A stretch of DNA of 64,000 nt from Pseudomonadota bacterium (GTDB lineage Bacteria; Pseudomonadota; Gammaproteobacteria; Burkholderiales; Rhodocyclaceae): the NCBI GenBank assembly GCA_018241725.1, contig JAFEDI010000108.1:1-64000 (forward strand). Direction: 5' to 3'. The notes under the pieces are model-generated. The model was given only the letters and a program-made list of their open reading frames with translations. It searched no databases and had not been told where the DNA came from. The number at the start of each line of letters is the position of its first letter. The first letter of the stretch is position 1. The position numbers and the translations under genes were made by a program. This document shows, in pieces, positions 48,966 to 57,757 of the stretch.

Positions 48966-50195
48966 TTGAATCCTGCTGTACACACAGACGACGGAAGTCA
49001 CTCAGCTGTTAATGCGGCGTTGGGGTTCTATTTCCAATCGCTGCATGGCCTTCTCTCCATCCTAAGAGCATCCGATGACGATGCTGCAGTATGTCTCGAG
49101 CGTCTCGACGATGTGGAAATTCTCACGAACGGCAAATCGCTTTTATCACAGTTAAAACACTCGCTGAGTAAGAAGCCAGCGGCAGTGACACTTAGCTCCA
49201 TTGCATTGTGGAAAACGTTAAAGGCGTGGATCGACGTGCTGCCCACCGTAAGTCTGAACGACACAAGTTTCCAACTTGTGACCGTGGCACCAATCTCCCC
49301 AGGTAACCCGCTTGCAGTCCTTCTTGATCACCTGTCCTCTCGCACACACCTCCTAATGCTCCTTCGAGATGAAGCGCAACGTGTCGTAAATGAGCATCAA
49401 GCAGCTAAAGAAGTGAAAAAGACTCCCCTTCCTCATACTGAGCGAATTTCCTGCTGCGCTGCGTATTTGGAGCTCGACGACGATATTCGAGCGAAGCTCC
49501 TTTCTCGGATTACAGTTCACCCCTCAGCCAGCAATATCAAAGAGATATCACAGGATATCGCAAAGGAACTGAAGAATTTCCCTCCAGAAAGCAGAGAGGC
49601 TATTACCGAGAAGCTCATGGAGTGGTGGGACCTCCAGATTGTCTACTCATTTTGCGATAAGCGCGACCGAGCTATCTCAATGCTTGAGGTTCAGCAAAAA
49701 GTGGCAGAAATCGTCGGGGAGTTAGAACGCGAAGAACTCTTGGATTACTTCCAGTTCGCCACACCACCCAATGACTACACACCACCCTCCATGATTTCTC
49801 GGCAACTTCAACTGGTCGGCGGCACCACAAGAGAGATTCAAGCTGCAGAACGCGAAGAGTGGAGAGCACGGTCTCAGCGTCACAAGTGGCTCAATATGCG
49901 CGTCGACATGGCGGTGCGCATTCACCTCTACGACCAACTCCTCATCGAAACGTGGGGGGACAAATACGGCGTAATGGTGGAGACAAACGAGAAGGCCACT
50001 GAAGATACAAAGCGGGCCTCTGGGTTAGAGATATTCAGATGGTCATACAACCAGGCTCACGCTCAGGTTCCACCCTTCGCGCCCAACTGGAACACGTCCT
50101 ACTACGTACGTGGAAGTTACCAAGTATTGGCCGTGGAACAGGAGGTTGGCTGGCACCCCGACTATAGGATGCTACTCGCAGAGAAAAAGACATGA
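48966..50195 (+). CDS. ABC-3C system effector, nuclease-like N-terminus plus ABC-3C C-terminal domain
   Basis: 409 aa. N-terminal part: GFYFQSLHGLLSIL, then LERLDDVEI and SQLKHS give an E45...D49...Q62-x-K64 arrangement like restriction-endonuclease-fold (Cap4/DUF4297/Mrr) effectors. The C-terminal end YYVRGSYQVLAVEQEVGWHP is the hallmark of ABC-three-component effector tails. The TTG start at 48966 is set by GAGGGAG 5 bases upstream; a GTG at 48936 has none. It overlaps the next gene by ATGA. Such systems are predicted anti-phage/conflict devices; the target is presumably DNA. Composition differs from flanking genes, implying transfer. Confidence 0.8.
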   Translation: MNPAVHTDDGSHSAVNAALGFYFQSLHGLLSILRASDDDAAVCLERLDDVEILTNGKSLLSQLKHSLSKKPAAVTLSSIALWKTLKAWIDVLPTVSLNDTSFQLVTVAPISPGNPLAVLLDHLSSRTHLLMLLRDEAQRVVNEHQAAKEVKKTPLPHTERISCCAAYLELDDDIRAKLLSRITVHPSASNIKEISQDIAKELKNFPPESREAITEKLMEWWDLQIVYSFCDKRDRAISMLEVQQKVAEIVGELEREELLDYFQFATPPNDYTPPSMISRQLQLVGGTTREIQAAEREEWRARSQRHKWLNMRVDMAVRIHLYDQLLIETWGDKYGVMVETNEKATEDTKRASGLEIFRWSYNQAHAQVPPFAPNWNTSYYVRGSYQVLAVEQEVGWHPDYRMLLAEKKT

Positions 50196-50674
50196 CTACT
50201 GCACGTGATATTTTCGCTGAGACAAACCCTGCCTTCTGCTGCATCGTGCTCAGCCAATTTTGCAGTGCCTATCAACAGATGCACCCGGCCAATCAGCACC
50301 CAACGGCTGCATTAATTTACTTGATCGTGCCAATTGCAATCTCAGAAGATCTAGCACCCACATTCGAGGGCTGCAACATAAGTACTGGCCTTGCCGTCTG
50401 GTTGAATCGCAATCCGAAAGTGCTGGACGAACTCGCCAAGAAAGTCAACTTAACGCTAGAAATCTCCACTGCAGCGATCAGGTTCGGCTGCTTCTCAGGA
50501 ACGCTGCGCTTTACCAGCGACGGAGCCGTAGAGTCTTCCTTGAAAAGAATTCCCGCATCAGTAATTGGCGGCGTTGCAGGTTCAGCCCTCAAACGTGCCC
50601 GGCTATTTGGAGCATGGACAGCCACGATGGGATCCCCCAGATCAGTTCTAGAGGCATTAGGAGTTTCGGTATGA
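50192..50674 (+). CDS. ABC-3C system middle component
   Basis: 160-aa protein without enzyme motifs. Features: [47 protein letters not shown]-like [15 protein letters not shown] and [20 protein letters not shown], matching the three-component middle proteins that sit between effector and ATPase. It starts inside the effector stop (ATGA) and ends inside the ATPase start (ATGA). Thought to bridge the effector to the ATPase sensor. Confidence 0.8.
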   Translation: MTTARDIFAETNPAFCCIVLSQFCSAYQQMHPANQHPTAALIYLIVPIAISEDLAPTFEGCNISTGLAVWLNRNPKVLDELAKKVNLTLEISTAAIRFGCFSGTLRFTSDGAVESSLKRIPASVIGGVAGSALKRARLFGAWTATMGSPRSVLEALGVSV

Positions 50675-52710
50675 TGCGATGGAATATCGCGAGTATTTTC
50701 TTTATCGGCGAAAATGGGGCATTTCGCACCATCGAGTTGGATCTTGGCCGCGTAAACATCATCACTGGGGCATCAGGCACAGGCAAGTCTGCAATCATCA
50801 AGGCACTGGACTATTGCTTGGGCTCCTCCAAATGTCAGTTGCCAGTCTACGTGCGGCGGCGCTGCGTGGCGGTGGGGGTAAAGTGGGTTAAGGGACAAGA
50901 CGAGATGATTTCATGCCGTCAAGTCCCACTTGTTGGAAGTTCTCCTAATGCCTACATGTTTGTGACTACTGGTCGCCACTTAAGAATCCCTCGCATCGTA
51001 GAGGAGTTTGAGGGGCGCGGGACAATTGAAGCTAGCAAGGCCAGATTAGGTCAGGCATTCGGAATTGAGAGCCCTATAAAGACTGAAGCGATAGCACTCG
51101 AAAGAGAATCACGTAATCGACCATCAATTCGCCAATTTACGTCGTACCTCTTTGTCACAAAAGAAGTCATTGACAGCGAAACAGTACTCCTGCACGGGCT
51201 CGATGACAATAGAAAGGCCCCGCTTATCATCTCCACAATGCCTTATTTCCTAGGCGTTGTAACTGAGTCAACGGCGGCAGCGGAAAGACGCTTGCGACAG
51301 GCTCGCAGGGCCTTGGAAATTGACATTTATCGAGAGGAAGCACGTCGTAGGAAAGACAGCCTGGTTAAGCAACGATCCCGGGTGCTATTGGGAGAGGCTA
51401 AGCAGCTTGGCTTGGTAGAAAGTCCACCAGACAGTGCCGACGAGACGATACTTCTAGAGATGCTGCGTCGAGCAATTGCTCCGACCGCTCGACTGCTACA
51501 GTACCCAAGTGCTGATCAACTTGATAGCCTGCAGGAGCGCCGCCAAGCGATTCTAAAGGAACTGAATCAAACAAAGCGTAAGTTGCGAGCAATGTCCTTG
51601 GCCGCACAGGAATCGCAGGATTATGAGACAGCAGTCACCATCCAACACGAAAAGCTCCGTATCGCTGAACATCTAAATCTGCTTGAAATACCTACCACCT
51701 GCCCTGTTTGCGAATCTTATGCAGAGGCAGGCGTTCAGGTCGCTCTTGCGTTGAAGCGCTCACTTGAAACTATTCGCGCCGAGACTAGTTCGGTCGGGCG
51801 CCTACGGCCGCAGATCAGTCAAGAGATTGAACGACTGAGTAATCGCGCGGAGGAACTAAGTGGACAACTCAGGGAGGCTGATGCAGCGGTTGCGTCTACC
51901 CTGAGCCAAATTGCGGAAGCAAGGCGGTCCGCTGACCTTGCCCAATTACACGCTTACTTTCGAGGAAAAGCATCGTATTTCTTGGAGACCATCGACGACC
52001 AGCTTCATCGGCCCGCGAAGGATCTGACAAAGCAACAGGAGGAAATCACCGAGCTCGAGGCATTGGTGGATGCTGACAACCGCAGAATTCGCATGCGCCG
52101 AGCTGAGGGAGCAATCTCCAGATTTGCCTCTGAAGCGTTTTCGAAGCTCCCGAAGGTCGAGCCTTGCGTAGGCGCGGAGCTAATTTTTTCGGCCCAAGGA
52201 CCTCAGGTAAGCATCATCGAGGCTGGTCCAGACGGAGCGGTCCTTTCGATGGCAGACGCTGGTTCGGACCAAAACTGGCTTGCTGTGCATGTAGCGCTGG
52301 CCTTTGGCCTGCAAAGGCACTTTGAGAAGGAGCGCCGACCGGTTCCTGGCGTAATCGTAATGGACCAGCTGAGTCGCCCGTACTTTCCGAATCAAAAGGA
52401 GGAAATGCGCGATTTGGATGACGATGACGACGATGACGTTCGGATTCTTAATTATGACGCAGATGACCAGCGTCTTGATGAAATATCTATTGAATCCGAT
52501 GACGAGGATTACTTGGCCATGCGCCAACACATCGACTTTCTTTTTAAAGAGGTCGCGGAACGCTGCGACCTTCAAGTGCTCTTGTTGGAGCATGCGTACT
52601 TCCCGCATGATCCGCGCTATGTTTCGGCGACCAAGGAGCGTTGGACGCGACTGTCCGGAAAAGGACTCATCCCTCGCGACTGGCAGCGCAGGCGACGTTC
52701 AGCTTCATAG
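50671..52710 (+). CDS. ABC-3C system RecN/Rad50-like ATPase (DUF3732)
   Basis: 679-aa SMC-like ATPase. Walker [10 protein letters not shown] (residues 33-41), long coiled-coil arms (about 220-580) interrupted by a zinc-hook-like [14 protein letters not shown], and a late Walker B zone [14 protein letters not shown], in which Gln follows the Asp as is usual for DUF3732. An aspartate-rich insert (DDDDDDDV and SDDEDY, bases about 52411-52510) precedes the last helix and the conserved [14 protein letters not shown] lies 7 bases before ATG 50671. It would sense abnormal DNA or replication structures and license the effector. Confidence 0.88.
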   Translation: MMRWNIASIFFIGENGAFRTIELDLGRVNIITGASGTGKSAIIKALDYCLGSSKCQLPVYVRRRCVAVGVKWVKGQDEMISCRQVPLVGSSPNAYMFVTTGRHLRIPRIVEEFEGRGTIEASKARLGQAFGIESPIKTEAIALERESRNRPSIRQFTSYLFVTKEVIDSETVLLHGLDDNRKAPLIISTMPYFLGVVTESTAAAERRLRQARRALEIDIYREEARRRKDSLVKQRSRVLLGEAKQLGLVESPPDSADETILLEMLRRAIAPTARLLQYPSADQLDSLQERRQAILKELNQTKRKLRAMSLAAQESQDYETAVTIQHEKLRIAEHLNLLEIPTTCPVCESYAEAGVQVALALKRSLETIRAETSSVGRLRPQISQEIERLSNRAEELSGQLREADAAVASTLSQIAEARRSADLAQLHAYFRGKASYFLETIDDQLHRPAKDLTKQQEEITELEALVDADNRRIRMRRAEGAISRFASEAFSKLPKVEPCVGAELIFSAQGPQVSIIEAGPDGAVLSMADAGSDQNWLAVHVALAFGLQRHFEKERRPVPGVIVMDQLSRPYFPNQKEEMRDLDDDDDDDVRILNYDADDQRLDEISIESDDEDYLAMRQHIDFLFKEVAERCDLQVLLLEHAYFPHDPRYVSATKERWTRLSGKGLIPRDWQRRRRSAS

Positions 52711-52860
52711 AGGGCGGATCATGTCACTCGAATAGCACATTCCACAACTGTTCGCGCACATCAAAGCCCCTTGACCCCGCCAACGTCCCCCGCCCATACT
52801 CCGGCCGTCGCCTAAACAGTGGCGACCGGGTTTGACAGCTCGACGAATCCAGGCGGATAC

Positions 52861-52882
52861 CGGCCGCAATGCGGCCGTTTTT
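52861..52882 (+). terminator. Intrinsic terminator hairpin upstream of c4 RNA
   Basis: CGGCCGC-AAT-GCGGCCG followed by TTTTTA forms a compact hairpin plus T-run. It stands between the first antisense target word set (52832-52853) and the c4-like RNA, as in P4-type immunity regions where short leader transcripts end early. Confidence 0.7.
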
Positions 52883-52922
52883 ATTCGTCACGCCCTTGGT
52901 GCGCCCAGATTTCACGATCAAT

Positions 52923-52995
52923 GGCGGGCCGGGTGGGGAGGCTTCGGCCTGCCGGTTCCCTGGATTCCGGTCTGTCAACCCTGCTTTGGCCCGCC
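52923..52995 (+). ncRNA. c4-type antisense RNA (P4/P1-like immunity RNA)
   Basis: A 73-nt segment closed by GGCGGGCC (52923-52930) and GGCCCGCC (52988-52995), with an inner UUCG-capped hairpin AGGC-TTCG-GCCT. It carries CCTGGATTC (52959-52967) and CTGTCAA (52972-52978), complementary to GAATCCAGG and TTGACAG, which occur upstream (52845-52853, 52832-52838) and downstream (53002-53008, 53031-53038). This two-word antisense layout is that of phage P1/P4 c4 RNAs. The flanking 52711-52860 holds no gene. Confidence 0.75.
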
Positions 52996-53001
52996 CCCCG
53001 A

Positions 53002-53040
53002 TTGACAGCGGGTGGTGGAACAGTCCTTCCAATCCAGGAG
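53002..53040 (+). promoter_or_regulatory. c4 RNA target covering the ribosome site of the small downstream genes
   Basis: TTGACAG (53002-53008) and AATCCAGGAG (53031-53040) are complementary to the two antisense words of the c4-like RNA. The second word includes the AGGAG ribosome site for the ATG at 53049, so pairing would block translation. TTGACAG could also be read as a -35 element, which is the alternative view. Confidence 0.6.
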
Positions 53041-53048
53041 CATCCATC

Positions 53049-53159
53049 ATGGCCGTTCAAGCCCCGGCGTGCGCGTTTCCGCGCGCGTCTGCTTCACTCC
53101 CCTGCCCTTCGCCTGCATCGCGCTGCGCTTGCCACTCCGCATGGAGGGCTGCGCTATGA
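53049..53159 (+). CDS. Small leader/Ash-Icd-like open frame under c4 RNA control
   Basis: 36-aa frame starting MAVQAPACAFPRASASL and ending SAWRAAL, rich in Ala, Cys and Pro. AGGAG stands 8 bases before the ATG. Its position after a c4-like RNA is that of the P4 Icd/Ash leader frames. Its stop overlaps the next start (ATGA), so its main function may be translational coupling. A longer frame reaching back to 52869 crosses the RNA and lacks a ribosome site. Confidence 0.5.
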   Translation: MAVQAPACAFPRASASLPCPSPASRCACHSAWRAAL

Positions 53160-53428
53160 ATACGCCGATGCAGTTTCCCTCGTCGTCCGACACGCTTTAC
53201 GAGTTGACCGACAGTGCGAATGCGATGGCCCTTACCGATCAGCTGACGGCGCGCCTTGCGCAGTTGCATGCGATGTTGTCGGCAACCCATGGCAACGCCG
53301 GCGACACGTTCCGCCACCTCTGCCATGAGCATCAGGAGCATTACATGTGGGCCTGCTACATGCTCGCGGGCGAGACGCGGGAGTTGATGACGGCGCTGGT
53401 GGAAAGGCAACGGGCGGCGTCAGCGTAA
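53156..53428 (+). CDS. Hypothetical small protein coupled to the c4-controlled leader
   Basis: 90-aa mostly helical soluble protein: SSDTLYELTDSANAMALTDQ, LTARLAQLHAMLSATHGNAG, RHLCHEHQEHYMWACYMLAG. GGAGG lies 9 bases before the ATG, inside the leader frame. The His/Cys-containing centre is notable, but I do not recognise the family. It is probably a cargo or control gene of a P4-like element remnant. Confidence 0.65.
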   Translation: MNTPMQFPSSSDTLYELTDSANAMALTDQLTARLAQLHAMLSATHGNAGDTFRHLCHEHQEHYMWACYMLAGETRELMTALVERQRAASA

Positions 53429-53550
53429 TTAGCGCACGCTGTTCGAAGGCCAGGCCGGCCGCGCAGGAACCAGACTCCATGCGGCCGGTCCATGAGCAAA
53501 CGCAAATGGACCAAAGAGCGTTTCGCCCACTGCATCTACCTTTTTCGCCG

Positions 53551-53889
53551 ATGAATACACCCACTGACGTTTTGCACGCCTACGTTTCAGCCATCCTCGA
53601 CAAGCCAAGCCCGCTTGTTATTTCCGGGACTACGGTCGAGAGATCGTCCTGGCTGGATCAAGGCTTCGAGGTTACGAAGGAAGTCACCGATTACGCTTTC
53701 AACAACGGCGCAGTAATCCGACGTACCGTCGAGCAGGACAATTTTCCCTGTGAGTCAGCGTGCGCTGAAGTCTGGATCACCTATGAAGTGATTTCCAGTG
53801 GGGATGTGGCACTTGGCATCAGCCCGCAGTGCAAGACGTTTGAGAATGCCTGCCGTGAGTCGTTCTGGCTGGCGTATCACTCGGCCTAG
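53551..53889 (+). CDS. Hypothetical protein
   Basis: 112-aa soluble alpha/beta protein: HAYVSAILDKPSPLVISGTT, VERSSWLDQGFEVTKEVTDY, then NNGAVIRRTVEQDNFPCESA. No family recognised; size and solitary position next to a conflict system resemble immunity-type small proteins, which is only a guess. No good ribosome site precedes ATG 53551; in-frame ATGs at 53479 and 53506 are alternatives. Confidence 0.5.
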   Translation: MNTPTDVLHAYVSAILDKPSPLVISGTTVERSSWLDQGFEVTKEVTDYAFNNGAVIRRTVEQDNFPCESACAEVWITYEVISSGDVALGISPQCKTFENACRESFWLAYHSA

Positions 53890-53964
53890 AGCCTGTTCGT
53901 GGAGTCGGTGCCTATATCGCGCGAAGGATGCCCGTAGCGGGATATGGCGCCGGCAGTCTGCGGC

Positions 53965-55554
53965 TCAGTTGATAGCCAGAAAATGCCGCACCACCGGCGC
54001 CTGCTCTCCCCGATGGAAGCGCAGTACTTCTTCCTGCAGGTCTGCAGCCGCCTTTGATACCCGGCGGTGTTGCCGCAGGTGTTCCGCCCAGGATTCGACC
54101 ATGAACCATTCGAGGATCAGGCTGGGGTCGGCGGCGTCTTCGGTGATGCCCCAGTCGTAGGCGCCGTCGCGGCGGCGGTCGGCGGAGAGGCCCGTGAGGG
54201 CGTCGAGGAAGGCTTGACGCTCGCTTGCGTCGATCCTGTATTCGATGAGGATCAGCACGGGGCCGCGGTCGTACTCCACCGGAGCGGCGGTGAGGGGTTC
54301 GGGCCAGTGGTTGGCGGGCACCAGGTCTGCGTCGCCCTTGGGCAGTTTGAGTCGGTGGAATGCGAGGCCGGCGACCGCCAATCCGCCCGCACCGGCGATC
54401 AGGGTCATCGGTACGCCGATCAGCGTGGCGATGCCGCCCCAGGCGAGGCTGCCTGCTGTCATCGCGCCGTTGAAGACGGTGAGGTAGACGGCCAGGGAGC
54501 GGCCCCGCACCCAGTTGGGCAGGATGGCCTGGGCGATGCTGCTGAGGGTGGTGAGCGCGGCGATCCACGCGGCGCCGAGGGCAAGCAGCGCAATGAGCGC
54601 GGCCCATTGGGCGGGGGCGAACGACAGGAAGACCATCACCGCGGCGGTGACGATGGCCGACATCAGCACGATGCCGTCCGGACTGAGGCGCGTGCGTAAG
54701 TTGGGCATGAACACGGCGCCACCGATGGCGCCCAGGCCGACGGAGCCGAGCAGCACGCCGTAGAAGCCGGCACCGCCGCCGAGCAGCTTTCTGGCCACCA
54801 GGGGCAGGAGCGCCCACACGGAACTGGCGAGCAGGAAGAAGACGAAGGCGCGGATCAGCACCACGTGCAGTTCGCGATGGGCGCGGGCGTAGCGCAAACC
54901 GGCGCGGAACGCGCCCGGGAAGCGTTCGGACAAGGCATCGTCGGCCTTTTCCGGGCGTCGCCACCACAGCAGCGCGGCAATCACGAAGACGTAGCTGATG
55001 ACGTCGGCGCCGTAGGTGACCGCGGCGCCCAGCCTGGCGAGGATTAGGCCGCCCAGCGCGGGGCCGACGGCCCGCGCGATGTTGATGCCAAGGGAGTTGA
55101 GGGCGACGGCGCTCTTGAGGTCTTTCTTGTCGACCAGCTCGGGGACGATGGCTTGCCAGGTGGGGCCCATCAAGGCGGCGCCGATGCCGCCCAGAAAGGT
55201 GAGCGCGATCAGCGAGCTGACGGTTTGCTGGCCGAAGGCGGACAGCAGCATCAGGCAGATACTGACGGTGGCGAGCAGCCCCTGGATGGCGATGAGAAAT
55301 TTGCGCCGGTCGAGAATATCCGATAGCACGCCGGCGGGGATTGCCAGCAGGAAGACGGGCAAGGTGGCCGCGGCCTGCACCATGGCCACGGCGGCCGGCG
55401 ACACGGACAGGTCGGTCATCAGCCAGGCGCTGGCCACGTCGCGGATGAAGCTGCCGGTGTTGCCGATCACCGTGGCCACCCACAGCACGGCGAAGAGCTG
55501 TTGCCGGAGGGGAGCGAAGCTGCCGGCCGGGGCCGTGGTGGTCTGGGCTGTCAT
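53965..55554 (-). CDS. MFS transporter (EntS/DHA3-type) with C-terminal ferredoxin-like domain
   Basis: 529 aa. Residues about 15-410 hold the membrane helices of an MFS_3/EntS-type exporter (SFIRDVASAWLMTDLSVSPA, AIPAGVLSDILDRRKFLIAI, GPTWQAIVPELVDKKDLKSA, LNSLGINIARAVGPALGG). The final 100 residues form a soluble domain (VLILIEYRIDASERQAFLDA, EWFMVESWAEHLRQHRRVSK) like dimeric antibiotic-monooxygenase-type alpha/beta barrels. The substrate is unknown. It stands alone beside the accessory region. Confidence 0.88.
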   Translation of the reverse strand: MTAQTTTAPAGSFAPLRQQLFAVLWVATVIGNTGSFIRDVASAWLMTDLSVSPAAVAMVQAAATLPVFLLAIPAGVLSDILDRRKFLIAIQGLLATVSICLMLLSAFGQQTVSSLIALTFLGGIGAALMGPTWQAIVPELVDKKDLKSAVALNSLGINIARAVGPALGGLILARLGAAVTYGADVISYVFVIAALLWWRRPEKADDALSERFPGAFRAGLRYARAHRELHVVLIRAFVFFLLASSVWALLPLVARKLLGGGAGFYGVLLGSVGLGAIGGAVFMPNLRTRLSPDGIVLMSAIVTAAVMVFLSFAPAQWAALIALLALGAAWIAALTTLSSIAQAILPNWVRGRSLAVYLTVFNGAMTAGSLAWGGIATLIGVPMTLIAGAGGLAVAGLAFHRLKLPKGDADLVPANHWPEPLTAAPVEYDRGPVLILIEYRIDASERQAFLDALTGLSADRRRDGAYDWGITEDAADPSLILEWFMVESWAEHLRQHRRVSKAAADLQEEVLRFHRGEQAPVVRHFLAIN

Positions 55555-55578
55555 GGGGCCTGTCTTTTCTTCATAGGT

Positions 55579-57468
55579 TTACACCGCCCAGCAGGAGCAG
55601 CCCAGGGCGCCGAAGAAACCTTTGAGGTCTGCCACCGGCACCTTCGATCCCCATGCATTGGCGTGCGCGTGGCCATGCAGGCCGCAGGCGCTGCTGCATC
55701 CGCAGGCGGCAATCGCCTGGCGATGCAGGGAATGCCGCCCTGCCCCATCGGGCTCGCCCCAGGCTGCGTAGCCCTTGAAGGTGCGCACCGGCGACCAGTC
55801 CGGCATGGCGGGAGGCACGGGGTTGTCGTCCTCCGGGGCGAAGTCGCCCGCGCCATAGACGACGCGACCGCCCACCATGGTGAGCTCGGAGGTGAGGAAG
55901 GAGATTTCATCCTCGGCGCAAGCGAAGAAATCCTTGTCCGGCACGATCAGGTCGGCGAACTGGCCTGCCGCGATGCGGCCGCGCCGGCCTTCCTCGTTGG
56001 AAAACCAGGCCACCTTCTCGGTCCACATGCGCAGCGCCGTCTCCCGGTCCAGGCAGTTGTGGCGCGGGTAGATTTTCAGGCCACCGACGGTCTTGCCGGT
56101 GATCATCCAGGCCAGGGACACCCACGGGTTGTAGGAGGCGACGCGGGTGGCGTCGGTGCCGGCCGAGACCTTCACGCCCTTCTCCAGCATGCGGGCGATG
56201 GGCGGCGTGGCTTCCGCCGCGGCGGGGCCGTAGCGTTCGACGAAATATTCGCCTTGGTAAGCCATGCGGTGCTGCACGGCGATGCCTCCGCCCAGGGCGG
56301 CGATGCGGTCGATGGATTGGTCCGAGATGGTTTCCGCGTGGTCGAAGAACCAGTTCAGGCCCTTGAGGGGAATGTCCTTGTCCACTTTTTCGAACACGTC
56401 GAGGGCGCGGGAGATGGTTTCGTCGTAGGTGGCGTGCAGGCGCCAGGGCCAGCGGTTGTGGGCGAGGATGCGCACCACCTCCTCCAGTTCCCCTTCCATC
56501 TCTTGCGGCATGTCCGGGCGCGGCTGGCGGAAGTCTTCAAAGTCCGCCGCGGAAAACACCAGCATCTCGCCTGCGCCGTTGTGGCGGAAGTAGTCGGTGC
56601 CCTGCTTGTACTTGACGCTGGCCGTCCAGTTGAGGAAATCCTCCTTTTCCTGCTTGGGCTTCTGGGTGAACAGGTTGTAGGCCAGGCGGACCGTCATCTG
56701 GCCGTCGTCGGCCAGCTTCTGGATCACGGCGTAGTCGTCCGGGTAGTTCTGGAAGCCGCCGCCGGCGTCGATGACACCGGTGACGCCCAGGCGGTTGAGC
56801 TCGCGCATGAAATGCCGCGTCGAATTGAGCTGGTAGTCGAAGGGGAGCTTGGGGCCCTTGGCGAGGGTTGCGTAGAGGATGGCGGCGTTGGGCTTGGCCA
56901 GCAGCAGGCCCGTCGGGTTGCCGCTGGCGTCGCGGGTGATCTCGCCGCCGGGGGGCTCCGGCGTGTCCTTGGTGTAGCCGACGGCGCGCAGCGCGGCGCC
57001 GTTAAGCAGCGCACGGTCGTAGAGATGCAGCAGGAAGACCGGCGTATCCGGCGCGATGGCGTTGATCTCGTCGATGCTCGGCAGGCGCTTCTCAATGAAC
57101 TGGTGCTCGGTGAAACCACCCACCACGCGCACCCACTGCGGCGCGGGCGTGATCGCCACCTGCCGCCGCAGCATGTCCATGGCGTCGGCCAGGGAGCGCA
57201 CGCCGTCCCAGCGCAGCTCCATGTTGTAGTTGAGGCCGCCGCGGACGACGTGGGTGTGGTTGTCGACCAGGCCAGGCAGCGCGCTGCGCCCCTTGAGGTC
57301 GATGACCCGCGTGCTGGAGTCCGCGAAGGGCTGGATTTCCGCTTCGTCACCCACCGCCAGGAACTTGCCGTCCTTGATGGCGACGGCGCTGGCGGTGGGC
57401 TTGCTGGTGTCCAGCGTGGTGAAGCGGCCATTGCGCAGGATGACGTCGGCCGTCGCAGGTGCTGTCAT
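55579..57468 (-). CDS. Amidohydrolase family protein (YtcJ-like, amidohydrolase 3)
   Basis: 629-aa metal-dependent hydrolase. An N-terminal composite beta-sandwich opens VILRNGRFTTLDTSKPTASA; the metal-binding LPGLVDNHTHVVRGG, IDAGGGFQNYPDDYAVIQKL, FFDHAETISDQSID, AVQHRMAY and SAGTDATRVASYNPW supply His/Asp ligands. The C-terminal tail is unusual: Cys-, Gly- and His-rich (AACGCSSACGLHGHAHANAW). Coupled to the XapX gene (ATGA). GAGGAGA stands before the start. Substrate unknown; probably an amide or ester. Confidence 0.88.
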   Translation of the reverse strand: MTAPATADVILRNGRFTTLDTSKPTASAVAIKDGKFLAVGDEAEIQPFADSSTRVIDLKGRSALPGLVDNHTHVVRGGLNYNMELRWDGVRSLADAMDMLRRQVAITPAPQWVRVVGGFTEHQFIEKRLPSIDEINAIAPDTPVFLLHLYDRALLNGAALRAVGYTKDTPEPPGGEITRDASGNPTGLLLAKPNAAILYATLAKGPKLPFDYQLNSTRHFMRELNRLGVTGVIDAGGGFQNYPDDYAVIQKLADDGQMTVRLAYNLFTQKPKQEKEDFLNWTASVKYKQGTDYFRHNGAGEMLVFSAADFEDFRQPRPDMPQEMEGELEEVVRILAHNRWPWRLHATYDETISRALDVFEKVDKDIPLKGLNWFFDHAETISDQSIDRIAALGGGIAVQHRMAYQGEYFVERYGPAAAEATPPIARMLEKGVKVSAGTDATRVASYNPWVSLAWMITGKTVGGLKIYPRHNCLDRETALRMWTEKVAWFSNEEGRRGRIAAGQFADLIVPDKDFFACAEDEISFLTSELTMVGGRVVYGAGDFAPEDDNPVPPAMPDWSPVRTFKGYAAWGEPDGAGRHSLHRQAIAACGCSSACGLHGHAHANAWGSKVPVADLKGFFGALGCSCWAV

Positions 57469-57743
57469 GATCGTTTCTCCTCGGGCGCCTTGGTCTGTTG
57501 CATGGCCTGGCGTCCTGGTAGCTGGCCGAACACATGGTCCGTGGCTTGCGATCTGTCGCAAGCGGCCGTGAAGGCCGAACCGCTCAAGAGCTGTTTGCCG
57601 ACCGGCACGAGCTGCTCGCCGATGAGCATCCCGAGCAGCCCGACGATGGCGACGACCGGTGGCGCTGGTGAGCGCACGTTCAACAGGCTGTAGATCACGC
57701 CCACCAGCACACCGACCGCCAATGAAATCAGATAGGGTTTCAT
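57465..57743 (-). CDS. XapX domain membrane protein
   Basis: 92-aa protein with two helices: MKPYLISLAVGVLVGVIYSL then VRSPAPPVVAIVGLLGMLIG, the XapX signature, followed by a short polar tail. GAGGTAA lies 6 bases before the ATG. It sits between the cysteine hydrolase and amidohydrolase genes and overlaps the latter by 4 bp. Function unknown; the family is often found with such hydrolases. Confidence 0.85.
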   Translation of the reverse strand: MKPYLISLAVGVLVGVIYSLLNVRSPAPPVVAIVGLLGMLIGEQLVPVGKQLLSGSAFTAACDRSQATDHVFGQLPGRQAMQQTKAPEEKRS

Positions 57744-57757
57744 TGGCGTTACCTCTG

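Noticed and set aside
52869-53048. Extended start of the small leader protein at ATG 52869
   Set aside because: The ATG lies in a terminator hairpin, lacks a ribosome site, and the frame would run through the c4-like RNA; ATG 53049 with AGGAG is preferred.
48490-53890. A complete integrated element with attachment sites
   Set aside because: Composition and gene content suggest transfer, but no integrase, tRNA target or flanking direct repeats could be seen.
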